DNA from: BJHL01 sp040378885
GTDB lineage: Bacteria; Planctomycetota; Phycisphaerae; Phycisphaerales; UBA1924
Reading direction: 5' to 3'
Length of the DNA stretch: 64,000 nt
Assembly (NCBI GenBank): GCA_046316615.1
Contig: JBKDAN010000016.1
Location: forward strand, 124,001 to 188,000
In this document: positions 27,541 to 35,784 of the stretch, in pieces
Layout of the letters: every line of letters starts with the position of its first letter
Numbering within the stretch: the first letter of the stretch is position 1
The notes under the pieces: model-generated
Seen by the model: the letters and a program-made list of their open reading frames with translations, nothing else
Databases searched by the model: none
Told to the model about the DNA's origin: nothing
Program-made: the position numbers and the translations under genes

Positions 27541-27915
27541 ATGTCACTCCTTCATCGCATTCTCAATGCCATCCTTATGCCCCCGGCGCGAGTGCTGCCC
27601 GTGGTGCCGCCGCCCGAGTTTTCTGGCGCACGCATCGCGTACCAGAGTGACGGGCGCTGCGGGTATGTCGTCTTTGCTGACGGCGCAACTCGTTTCTCGC
27701 TGTACTACGAGTTCGCCGGCGGAGAAGCACTCGCCGTGATTGATGTTCCCACCACGAACGAGTGGACGCGTCACACCGGGCTGCCTGCGCATACCCGTGA
27801 GCCCCTGCTGCGCTTTATTGGGGCCACGGTCGCTCATGACCAGACCGCGAACCATGCAGGCCGGTACGAATTGGGAACGGACACGCTAACAATCTACCCC
27901 TCGCCGTATTTGTAA
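27541..27915 (+). CDS. Small protein of unknown function
   Basis: A 124-residue protein, beta-rich (GYVVFADGATRFSLYYEFAG), with no signal peptide and a proline-rich start. It is the last gene of the likely operon at 26069-27915. Its compact single-domain size and conserved-looking glycine and aromatic pattern suggest it is real, but no family is recognised. Confidence 0.55.
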   Translation: MSLLHRILNAILMPPARVLPVVPPPEFSGARIAYQSDGRCGYVVFADGATRFSLYYEFAGGEALAVIDVPTTNEWTRHTGLPAHTREPLLRFIGATVAHDQTANHAGRYELGTDTLTIYPSPYL

Positions 27916-28047
27916 GTGCATTGTTTGCATATACTTGAGTTTTTTCTGCAAGTAATCCGCCGGATGTGCAACTTCCGCGGTGTCGTTCCGGTAGACGACA
28001 CAGGAGCCTGCTCCTCACAGGCTGCCTCTCAATGCCGGAGCGCTGCC

Positions 28048-28102
28048 GGCTGGTGCATGTCGGCCCTTCCCAGTCGGGGGGCCAGGGGGTCATGCACCAG
28101 CC
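28048..28102 (+). promoter_or_regulatory. Strong hairpin in the leader of the ECF sigma gene
   Basis: GGCTGGTGCATG (28048-28059) and CATGCACCAGCC (28091-28102) are perfect 12-bp inverted repeats, with inner GGCCC/GGGCC pairing. The hairpin ends 40 bases before ATG 28143 and lacks a T run, so it looks regulatory and not a terminator. It may also be a DNA operator. Confidence 0.45.
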
Positions 28103-28142
28103 GCCGCACGGCAGTTTCGCAGGTCTTCTTCGGCGTGTCGCC

Positions 28143-28835
28143 ATGGATCGAGAAGTTGAGCTCAACCTCATTCAGCAAGCGCTGGCGGGCGACCGCGTGG
28201 CGACTGGTGAGCTCATTCGCGGGCATCAGGGGCCGCTGTATGCGTACATGCTGCGCATGTGCCGGCGCACCGATCTGGCGGAAGACATCACGCAGGAGGC
28301 GCTTTACAAGGCGATCAAGAATCTCTCGCGGTACGACCCTCGCTGGCGCTTCAGCACGTGGCTGTTCACGATCGCCCGCCGGTTGTGGATGAACATGCAG
28401 GAACGCAAGGCGCCTGCGTACGACAGCGAACTGCTGGACGCCGTGCCGGGCGTGGCTCCAGTCTGGAGCGTCACGGGCTGGTTGACGGAGCAGCGCGACG
28501 AAGGCGCCCGGACTCGTCATGTGATCGAGAGAGCGATGAACACGCTTCCCGATGTGCAGCGCGAAGCGGTTGTGCTTTGTCATCAGTTGGGCTGGCCTCT
28601 CAAGCTTGCCTCTGAGCTCATGGGTCTGCCCGAGGGCACAGTCAAGAGTCATCTGTTCCGCGCACGCATCACGCTGCGGGAACAATTGGCTGCGTGGTAC
28701 TCGCGAGAGTCTCGCAGCGTGCAAGACGACGAGCAAGCGGCGACATTCGTCGCGAGATGGGGCGGTGGGGGAGTCGGGCGAAGTGGGGCTCGACATGAAG
28801 CAAGGGACATGCATCGACGGGAGGACGGACAATGA
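28143..28835 (+). CDS. ECF-type RNA polymerase sigma factor
   Basis: A 230-residue sigma-70 family protein of the extracytoplasmic-function group. Region 2 is visible in IRGHQGPLYAYMLRMCRRTD, LAEDITQEALYKAIKNLSRY and WRFSTWLFTIARRLWMN. Region 4 is in LPDVQREAVVLCHQLGWPLK and GLPEGTVKSHLFRARITLRE. ATG 28143 gives a normal N-terminus although no ribosome binding site is evident; in-frame GTG codons upstream are alternatives. Its last bases overlap the start of the next gene (ATGA at 28832), a typical coupled sigma/anti-sigma arrangement. Confidence 0.9.
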   Translation: MDREVELNLIQQALAGDRVATGELIRGHQGPLYAYMLRMCRRTDLAEDITQEALYKAIKNLSRYDPRWRFSTWLFTIARRLWMNMQERKAPAYDSELLDAVPGVAPVWSVTGWLTEQRDEGARTRHVIERAMNTLPDVQREAVVLCHQLGWPLKLASELMGLPEGTVKSHLFRARITLREQLAAWYSRESRSVQDDEQAATFVARWGGGGVGRSGARHEARDMHRREDGQ

Positions 28836-29731
28836 ACAGCAATCGCGACAACTTGAGCAACCCGCAGGCTGACAAGCCTCGCGCCAGCGTTGACGCGATG
28901 ATCAGCGAGGCGATGGATCTCGAACTCGCCGGTGATCACACACGCGCCGCCGCGGTCTGGCGGCTGATTGACGAGAAGTACCCCGCTGAGCGAGCGACCG
29001 TTCGCGCGCTGCGCGAGGGCATGAGCGATCTTCGCCGCACCTCGCCGCCGCACAAGGACTTCACGAGCGCTGTGATGGTGCGGATGGCCAGCGAGGATGA
29101 TCTTGACGCGTTGGATGTGACAGCCCGCGCGGAGCTTGAGGCATCAGCCCAGGCGGTGGTTGATGATGCACCGCGCATGCACGCGCCTGCAAAGGCGGGT
29201 TCCTTGCGCCGGTTTGTTCGCCCCCGCATTTCGGCAACGACTGTCGCGTTTCTGCTCGGTATGTGCGCGACGGCCGCACTGGTTGTCATCGCCGCCAAGT
29301 ACCACAAGCCCGAGGCCCGGTCGCTCGTTGGCGAGATGGCGGTACAGCGTGCGATGCAGATGCCTGAGACTCCGGCAGTGACGGAGACGGCTCCGGTCGC
29401 CCGGCTGCGGCTGGGTGACGGCACGCGGTACGAGCGAGCGTGGGAGCAGCGCGGTTCGCAGCTCGCGATCATGGGTGGCAGCGGCGCCATTCATGCCCAT
29501 GTGCCCATCGGCCTGGCACCGCTGGCGTCGCCTGTGCGGTATGCGTCTGCGGATGGCGTTGCGATGCGCGGCGCGACGGTGGTCTTTGATCCGCTGTGGC
29601 GCATGCGTGAGCAGGGGCGTGGCACAGGCGTGCTGCAATCAATCGAACGTTCTGCGGTGCCTATCGGTAACGTCGACGGCTCGCGCATTCAGCTTGACTC
29701 CGCTGGCATGCTTGTGCTGCCGGTGCGGTGA
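28832..29731 (+). CDS. Putative anti-sigma factor (single-span membrane protein)
   Basis: A 299-residue protein with a cytoplasmic N-terminal part of about 130 residues, one transmembrane helix (ISATTVAFLLGMCATAALVV about residues 132-152) and an extracytoplasmic part. The start overlaps the ECF sigma stop by four bases, so translation is coupled. That position and topology are typical for an anti-sigma factor that holds the sigma factor at the membrane. No zinc-binding HxxxCxxC motif is seen, so it is not a ZAS-type member. The role is inferred from context, not from sequence similarity. Confidence 0.65.
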   Translation: MNSNRDNLSNPQADKPRASVDAMISEAMDLELAGDHTRAAAVWRLIDEKYPAERATVRALREGMSDLRRTSPPHKDFTSAVMVRMASEDDLDALDVTARAELEASAQAVVDDAPRMHAPAKAGSLRRFVRPRISATTVAFLLGMCATAALVVIAAKYHKPEARSLVGEMAVQRAMQMPETPAVTETAPVARLRLGDGTRYERAWEQRGSQLAIMGGSGAIHAHVPIGLAPLASPVRYASADGVAMRGATVVFDPLWRMREQGRGTGVLQSIERSAVPIGNVDGSRIQLDSAGMLVLPVR

Positions 29732-29761
29732 GCAGTGCGGCTTTGTGACTGCACAAGAGAA

Positions 29762-29788
29762 ACACTCCGGCCTGTGCCGGAGTGTCTT
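29762..29788. terminator. Terminator between the ECF unit and gltA
   Basis: ACACTCCGGC (29762-29771), CTGT loop, GCCGGAGTGT (29776-29785), then CTTT. Both convergent transcripts could use it. Confidence 0.75.
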
Positions 29789-29845
29789 TGGTGCGCTGGT
29801 TATTGATTACCGACTCATGAACGCTGAGGGAGCGCCCGTTGCGCT

Positions 29846-31069
29846 TTAGCCGTTCCACTTGCGCGGAGCTTCACCCGTGTACTTGCTGAGCGGACGAATG
29901 ATGCGGTTGTTGGCGTGCTGCTCGATGATGTGCGCCGCCCAGCCGCTCACGCGACTGGCCACGAAGATCGGCGTGTACTGGGGCACCGGAATGCCCATCG
30001 TGAAGTACGTCATGCCACAGGGGAAGTCGACATTGGGGTGAATGTTCTTCTTCTCGAGCATGATCTTCTGCACCTGCTCGCCCAGTTCAAACCACTTGAT
30101 CGCGGCGTGACCGCCCGGGTTCTTCGTGTCGCTGGTCGCAACATCGCGTCCGAGCTTGTGCAGAATCGGCGCGCGGTGATCGCCGTTCTTGTACACGCGG
30201 TGGCCAAAGCCCATCAGCTTGCGCTTGGTGTCGAAGGCCTTCTGCATCCAGTCGTCAACCGCCTTGGTGCCGATGCCCTTCTCGCCCACGTCCTTCATGA
30301 TTTCCTTGAGCATCTCCATCGCCATCTCGTTTGCGCCGCCGTGCAGCGGGCCCTTGAGCGCCGCGATGCCGCCGCAGATCGCGCCGTGCATGTCGCTCAG
30401 CGTGCCCGCGATCACGCGGCTCGTGAACGTGCTGGCGTTGAAGTCGTGCTCGGCGTACAGAATGAGGCTGACGTCGACGACATGCGCGTATTCCTTGGCG
30501 GGCTTGTTGCCCGTCATGAGATAGAGCAGGTTCGCCGCATGTCCCAGCGTTGGATCGCCGCCGCGCTCGCGCTCGATGATCGCGCGACCGTCGATCACAT
30601 TCTGCATGTGACCGATCATCGTGGGGATCTTCGCGAGCAGCCGCTTGGCTTTGCGCAGGTTCGCGTCCTTCTCCACGCTCTGGCTGTCGGGATCCATGTG
30701 ACCCAGAATGCTGACGCAGGTCCGCAGGATGTCCATGGGCACCGCGCGGCCGCTGGCGAGATAGCCGCCCATGCTCTCGATGAAGTTGACGACCGGCGCA
30801 GGCAGCGGACGCTCCGCGACCAGTTCGGCCTTGAACGAAGCGAGCTCACTTGGCGAGGGCTTGTGGCCCACCAGCAGCACGTGGGCCACTTCTTCAAAGG
30901 TCGCGTGCTTTGCCAGATCATGAATCTCGTAACCGCGGTACCACAGGCCGCCCTGCTCGATCGAGCACACGGCCGTCTCACCGGCGATGATGCCTTCGAG
31001 ACCCTTGGAGTAGATCGCTTCGGCTTGTTCCTTGCTGATGGCGGGGGCTTTGGGGGCTGCGGTGGTCAT
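29846..31069 (-). CDS. gltA: Citrate synthase
   Basis: A 407-residue citrate/2-methylcitrate synthase family enzyme that condenses oxaloacetate with acetyl-CoA to feed the TCA cycle. The catalytic triad is visible: His in LKGPLHGGANEMAMEML, His in LMGFGHRVYKNGDHRAP and Asp in HPNVDFPCGMTYFTMG. AEHDFNASTFTSRVIAGT is also typical. The N-terminal tail (MTTAAPKAPAISKEQAEAIY) and length fit the short bacterial type; methylcitrate activity cannot be ruled out. It is a single gene, convergent with the ECF unit. Confidence 0.94.
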   Translation of the reverse strand: MTTAAPKAPAISKEQAEAIYSKGLEGIIAGETAVCSIEQGGLWYRGYEIHDLAKHATFEEVAHVLLVGHKPSPSELASFKAELVAERPLPAPVVNFIESMGGYLASGRAVPMDILRTCVSILGHMDPDSQSVEKDANLRKAKRLLAKIPTMIGHMQNVIDGRAIIERERGGDPTLGHAANLLYLMTGNKPAKEYAHVVDVSLILYAEHDFNASTFTSRVIAGTLSDMHGAICGGIAALKGPLHGGANEMAMEMLKEIMKDVGEKGIGTKAVDDWMQKAFDTKRKLMGFGHRVYKNGDHRAPILHKLGRDVATSDTKNPGGHAAIKWFELGEQVQKIMLEKKNIHPNVDFPCGMTYFTMGIPVPQYTPIFVASRVSGWAAHIIEQHANNRIIRPLSKYTGEAPRKWNG

Positions 31070-31217
31070 GGCGGGAGGTTCCTTTGTTGTTTGTGCCTGA
31101 GTGTAGAAGTGACGGCGTGATCTGTGAACAGCGACGGTGGATTACGAACCCCGCGGAGGACAGGAATATGCCACGAACGCGGGTGATGATCAAATCGTGC
31201 AGGATTTCTGCTTCTTG

Positions 31218-31223
31218 TACAAT
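31218..31223 (+). promoter_or_regulatory. -10 element of the 31243 gene
   Basis: TACAAT preceded by TTG, 19 bases before ATG 31243; the same TTGTACAAT string lies before the 25305 gene. No good -35 is visible. Confidence 0.35.
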
Positions 31224-31242
31224 ACCAGACATGGAGGTTTCT

Positions 31243-32544
31243 ATGCGGGCGATCTTGACAGCGGCGATTCTCATGGCGGCGGCTGGACACGCGGCGGCGC
31301 ACGTCGTGGTGATGATCACCGACCGCACGACCGACGGCGTGTGGCTGCTGACAGACGCCAACGGTGACTGGACGATCGACGAATCGACCGAGCTCGTCCG
31401 GTGGTTCGGTGCGGGCAACGCAGCGGGCCTGCCCGGCACACTCAACCCCAACACCATCGGCACCCTGGCGGGCTCGGGAGACAAGTACACGCTAATTGGT
31501 GATCAGGATGCAACCGCCCGGCGCATGTACTGGACGCGCGACCTCAACAACGACAACGATGCCATGGATGAACGTGAAGCCGGCGTTTTCGCTGACGTTT
31601 CATCCGGTGTCGGACAGTGGTTTGCGTTTCCGGCGGGTTGCACGTTCGACTCGTCAGGTCGGCCCGTGATCGTCAACGCAGGGAATGGTTTCGGTCCTGA
31701 CGCGATTTGGCAATGCGTGGATGGCAACGCCGATGGCGACGCGAACGATGCGGGCGAGAGCACGGCACTCGCCACTGCCAATGGATTTTCCAGCAGCAAT
31801 GGCAGCTTCTCGCCCCAGGAAGTCGTGCATGCCGCGGATGGTGCGATCATGCTTCGCAATTCGTCGGCTAACTTGCACGGCATCTGGCGCATCAAGGATG
31901 TGGATGGCAACGGCGTAGCAGATCAAGCCAACGAGTTCACGCTGTGGTTTGGTAATGGAAACGTCGCCGGATACACGCCCAGTGCAGGCTTTGCGATTGA
32001 CCGTGATCCGGTTCGTCCTGGCGCGTTCTACTACCAGAATGTCGCCACGGGTGGTGTGGACGAGATCTGGCGCGTGCGCGACATCAACAGTGACGGCGAT
32101 GCGCAGGACGACGCAGAAGCGGTGTTGGTGTATACGACGGGTGAGTCTGGCTTCACCATCATTGATGTCACGTCGCTCGCTGATGGCTCGTTGCTGCTGA
32201 CGGACAACAGCGGTAAGCGTGTCTTCCGCCTGCAAGACAACGACAATGACAGCAGGTTCGTGACGGCGGGCGAGCGAACCTTGTTCTTTGCGAACTCAAC
32301 GCTGCAAGTGGGGGACGTTCGCAACATCAGCGTGTGGCGAGATGTTGCTCTCTGCAACGATATCGATTTCAACCACAATGGCGTCTTTCCCGAAGACCAG
32401 GACGTTGTTGACTTTTTCAACGTGCTTGCGGGTGCTGATTGTGTCACTTGCGACACCATCGACTTCAACAACAACGGCGTGTTTCCTGAGGATCAGGATG
32501 TGATCGACTTCTTCAACGTCTTGGCGGGCGGCGCCTGCCCGTGA
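31243..32544 (+). CDS. Secreted propeller-like protein with two dockerin-like modules
   Basis: A 433-residue protein with a signal peptide (MRAILTAAILMAAAGHAAAH). The body repeats blocks such as WRIKDVDGNGVADQANEFTL and WRVRDINSDGDAQDDAEAVL, each with a calcium-loop-like DxDxNGxxD and spaced like propeller blades. The C-terminus carries two dockerin-like modules (IDFNHNGVFPEDQDVVDFF and IDFNNNGVFPEDQDVIDFF, separated by CVTCD). GGAGG at 31233-31237 precedes ATG 31243. It is divergent from gltA. The substrate or partner is unknown. Confidence 0.78.
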   Translation: MRAILTAAILMAAAGHAAAHVVVMITDRTTDGVWLLTDANGDWTIDESTELVRWFGAGNAAGLPGTLNPNTIGTLAGSGDKYTLIGDQDATARRMYWTRDLNNDNDAMDEREAGVFADVSSGVGQWFAFPAGCTFDSSGRPVIVNAGNGFGPDAIWQCVDGNADGDANDAGESTALATANGFSSSNGSFSPQEVVHAADGAIMLRNSSANLHGIWRIKDVDGNGVADQANEFTLWFGNGNVAGYTPSAGFAIDRDPVRPGAFYYQNVATGGVDEIWRVRDINSDGDAQDDAEAVLVYTTGESGFTIIDVTSLADGSLLLTDNSGKRVFRLQDNDNDSRFVTAGERTLFFANSTLQVGDVRNISVWRDVALCNDIDFNHNGVFPEDQDVVDFFNVLAGADCVTCDTIDFNNNGVFPEDQDVIDFFNVLAGGACP

Positions 32545-32665
32545 TGTCTGCACATCGACGGGTGTGCTCGGCTGCCGCAGAGCCGGTCCGTGGTGGGAGC
32601 TATCGACGCACGTGACGTTTCGGTATGAGTATGCGTGCCCGCGTCCACGGACTCTACACTGTGTC

Positions 32666-33460
32666 ATGCAGTACTCACTCGCGCAGCGCACGGCGGTCAT
32701 CACGGGGGCGACGGCAGGCATTGGTCGGGCTATCGCCCGTGAACTGGCCGCACGGGGCGCGTTCATTGTCGCCAACGGGCGTCGGCAGGCGATGCTCACT
32801 GAACTTTCGAATGAAGTCGGCGGAGCTGGCAGCGTGGCGTGTGTCGTGGGTGATTGCGGTGATGACGCGATCATCACCCGCATGCTTGACGTTGGTCGCT
32901 ACGCACTGGGCAATCCCGCCCACGAACCCGACATTATCGTGGTGAACGCCGGTCGCGGACTCGCGGGCAGCGCGGTGACAAGTGACGAATCCCAGTGGGA
33001 AGAGATGATCAGGACGAACATTCTCGCCGCCGCCAAACTCATTCGCGTCGCCGCGAAGCGCATGCTTGCGGAGATCGACGTGGAGAAGCAGACGTTCTCG
33101 CAAGCGAGTCGTCCGCGCGACATCGTGGTGCTTGGCAGCACGGTGGGTCGGCACATCAGCCCGTTCAGCAGCATGTACGGGGCAACCAAGTTCGCAGTCA
33201 ACAGCCTTGCGGAAGCGAGCCGGCGCGAGCTGGGCCCCAAGGGCATTCGCGTCACGCTCATCGAGCCGGGATTTGTCGAGAGTGAGTTCCAAGGCGTTGC
33301 CGGCTACAAGCCCGAGTGGTTTGCCGAGGTCAAGCAGCGCATCGGCCCGGTCCTCACGCCCGAAGACATCGCACGCAGCATCGCCTTCATCGTGGAGCAG
33401 CCTGCTCACGTACACATCAGTGACGTGCTCATTCGCCCCACCCGTCAGGACTATCCATAA
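32666..33460 (+). CDS. Short-chain dehydrogenase/reductase (SDR)
   Basis: A 264-residue classical SDR. It has TGATAGIGRAIARELAARG near residue 12, the NAG motif in VVNAGRGLAG, a catalytic Ser in VLGSTVGRH and Tyr-x3-Lys in SSMYGATKFAVNSL near residue 172. GRR after strand 2 suggests NADP. The substrate is unknown; the form resembles SDRs that act on ketoacyl or serine-like substrates, but that is not decisive. ATG 32666 is chosen, one codon after an in-frame GTG. It ends 12 bases from a convergent gene with no terminator visible between them. Confidence 0.88.
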   Translation: MQYSLAQRTAVITGATAGIGRAIARELAARGAFIVANGRRQAMLTELSNEVGGAGSVACVVGDCGDDAIITRMLDVGRYALGNPAHEPDIIVVNAGRGLAGSAVTSDESQWEEMIRTNILAAAKLIRVAAKRMLAEIDVEKQTFSQASRPRDIVVLGSTVGRHISPFSSMYGATKFAVNSLAEASRRELGPKGIRVTLIEPGFVESEFQGVAGYKPEWFAEVKQRIGPVLTPEDIARSIAFIVEQPAHVHISDVLIRPTRQDYP

Positions 33461-33472
33461 GCGGCCGGTCGA

Positions 33473-35632
33473 TCAGCAACCGCCACCGGCGAGTGTCGCG
33501 AAAAAGTCGATGACATCCGCATCTTCCGGGAAGACGGCGTTATTGTTGAAGTCGATGTCGCAGCTCTCCCACGGGCCCGTGTTGTAGGGGCATGGCGCGC
33601 CCGCGAGCACATTGAAGAAGTCGATCACATCCTGATCTTCCGGGAAGACGCCGTTGCGATTGAAGTCAACGTCGTCGCAGCCGCCCAGGAGAATGCTCTG
33701 CATCACAAAGCCCTGGCTGCGATTGCTCACCACGCGCAGCGTGCTCACGCCCGCCGGGAATGTCACGTTGATCGCGTCACTCGTGAAGAAGTCTGTCACC
33801 GCAGGATTGGGGTTGATAGGCAGCGTGATCGTGCCTGCGTTCACGCCGCTGACAAACAGCGTCACGCTCGCATTCTGCTCAAAGGTGCTGTGCACGATGC
33901 GCACAGGCACCGTGCGATGTTCGGCGCTCTGCACCAGGTAGTCAAAGCCCTGGCCAAGCAGCAGCGTGCCCGACGCGGGCGACTGATTCCACGTGGCAGG
34001 GTTGCGACGCGGGTGCCGCCGTGCATCAATCACGCCGGGAACGCGTGTCAGCTCAAGCGGTGGAACCGGCGCCGCAGAGACAGCGTCCAGCGCACGGATC
34101 TTCGTCGTGGACTGATCGAGCATGTTCTCTGTCAGCGTGTAGCTGCCGGATGAGTTGGTCCAAGGTCCGGCGCCGGCGATAGACCACACAAAGTGGCCGC
34201 CGTGTTTGCGATGCCAGTCGTCAAGAAACGTCTTGCACAGACCGAACATGCGCTCGTCGTACGTCGCGAGCCGCTTCACGGCAAGGTTGCTGTTGAAGCG
34301 CGTGTCTACGCCTCCTTCGTACGCCATCATCGGTGCGAGGTTGTACCACGCTGCGCTGGTTGCGTGGGTTTCAAGCTGTAATCCTGTGTTCCATCGCATC
34401 ACGCCGTCAGCCAGGCCGGCGATGTACTGATCCACGGTGAGATTCGGGTTGCCGGTGTCCAGCGTCCATGCCTCAAAGTACGGCGCGAGGCCGATGGTGT
34501 AGAACCAGTTGCGCGGCGGACCATACACGTCGTTGATGTATTGCAGTTGAGCGTCGTAGATGTCAAGGCGCGACGTTTGCCCGCTCAGAATCGGGCGCAC
34601 GCGACCGCGCGGGTCATTCACGCCGAACTCCTGCATGAAGATCTCCGCCATTCGCTTGCTCTCACGCGCGTAGCGGCGGAAGCGCGTGGTCGTCGGGTTT
34701 GTGTTGCCGTCGTACGTCAGATTGGTGCTGCCCGCAGCCACTTCAATCGCGGCTTGATCGCGATTCCAGATGCCCTGCTGAAACAGCGTGTTCCACACCT
34801 CGTTACTGAACTCGACGTAAACGTGGCGCTGCGGTTCCAGCGTGTCGCGAATGAGCCGTGCGAGCTGCCGCAGGTAGTCATCGTCCGCCAGATGCGGCAC
34901 GCACACCCACATGTCTGCGTCAATCGTGTTGCAAAGCTCGATGGCAGCCTCGTAAGGCATGCCGGTGCGTGTGCGCCAGTTCCACTGATTCATCTGCGTG
35001 CGATTCACCCAGGTTGACACCGTCGTCTGGTTCGTCAGGTTGGTGTCCATGAATCGCAAGATGTCAAAGCGATCAACATGCGACAGAAAACGCTGCGTGA
35101 ACAGTTGCTCGCTCGTGGCCCCGGGCCGAAGCACTTCCAAGTTCCGCACGCCGCCAGTTACGCCATTGCTCGTACCGAAAAAGCCCAACATGAGTTGGGT
35201 GCCGTCTTCCGGGAAGACAATCTCGCCAGTGATCCTGCCCGTGACGGCATCGCGCTGCACGTTCTGTACTGTCCCGGGGCTTGCGATCAGTCGCACTTCC
35301 GGCAACGTCGCACACTCAAACGAAAATCGATAGATGCCGCCCTGCCCGCTGTTGGGCGCCTGGCTTGTCATGAGCACCATGCCGGCGTCTTGCATGGGCC
35401 AGTTGTTCGCATCAAGCGCGATCTGCGATTGACCCGTCCACGGGTCGGTCGGCGAGCCCCAAGCACGACCCGAGTGCACGAGATCTGCCAGCATCTGCGA
35501 GCGCGACCAGTCGCGCAGTGCTTCAACGCCAGCGCCCATCCGCGCATCCTCAAGGAACGGGGATGAGGCCATGGCGGGCGTGCCGCTGATCATCGCTGCG
35601 GCAATCACCGCGCTGAGCAGACTCATCTTCAT
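33473..35632 (-). CDS. Secreted GH-A-clan-like protein with two dockerin-like modules, copy 1
   Basis: A 719-residue secreted protein: signal peptide (MKMSLLSAVIAAAMISGTPA), then about 500 residues whose VYVEFSNEVWN near residue 279 looks like the acid/base Asn-Glu of clan GH-A glycosidases and whose MMAYEGGVDTR near residue 440 could hold the nucleophile Glu. A beta-sandwich domain follows, then two dockerin-like modules (VDFNRNGVFPEDQDVIDFF and IDFNNNAVFPEDADVIDFF). GGGAGG ends six bases before ATG 35632. The substrate is unknown. It is a tandem paralogue of the gene at 35785. Confidence 0.75.
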   Translation of the reverse strand: MKMSLLSAVIAAAMISGTPAMASSPFLEDARMGAGVEALRDWSRSQMLADLVHSGRAWGSPTDPWTGQSQIALDANNWPMQDAGMVLMTSQAPNSGQGGIYRFSFECATLPEVRLIASPGTVQNVQRDAVTGRITGEIVFPEDGTQLMLGFFGTSNGVTGGVRNLEVLRPGATSEQLFTQRFLSHVDRFDILRFMDTNLTNQTTVSTWVNRTQMNQWNWRTRTGMPYEAAIELCNTIDADMWVCVPHLADDDYLRQLARLIRDTLEPQRHVYVEFSNEVWNTLFQQGIWNRDQAAIEVAAGSTNLTYDGNTNPTTTRFRRYARESKRMAEIFMQEFGVNDPRGRVRPILSGQTSRLDIYDAQLQYINDVYGPPRNWFYTIGLAPYFEAWTLDTGNPNLTVDQYIAGLADGVMRWNTGLQLETHATSAAWYNLAPMMAYEGGVDTRFNSNLAVKRLATYDERMFGLCKTFLDDWHRKHGGHFVWSIAGAGPWTNSSGSYTLTENMLDQSTTKIRALDAVSAAPVPPLELTRVPGVIDARRHPRRNPATWNQSPASGTLLLGQGFDYLVQSAEHRTVPVRIVHSTFEQNASVTLFVSGVNAGTITLPINPNPAVTDFFTSDAINVTFPAGVSTLRVVSNRSQGFVMQSILLGGCDDVDFNRNGVFPEDQDVIDFFNVLAGAPCPYNTGPWESCDIDFNNNAVFPEDADVIDFFATLAGGGC

Positions 35633-35718
35633 GACCATCCTCCCGCCAGCGACGAAACGCAATCGCGGACAACCACATTATTCGGCTATTCGCACCATCT
35701 ATCCCCCTAGGCCGAATG

Positions 35719-35752
35719 AAAACCGCCGCCCAGTGAAGATACTGGGCGGCGG
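35719..35752 (-). terminator. Terminator after the 35785 gene
   Basis: On the minus strand the 12-bp stem CCGCCGCCCAGT/ACTGGGCGGCGG (35723-35734 with 35741-35752) is followed by TTTTC. Confidence 0.85.
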
Positions 35753-35784
35753 AGTGAACTATTTTCGGACGACTGCACCTGTCC

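Noticed and set aside
29915..31120. Plus-strand frame opposite citrate synthase
   Set aside because: Antisense of gltA; no independent support.
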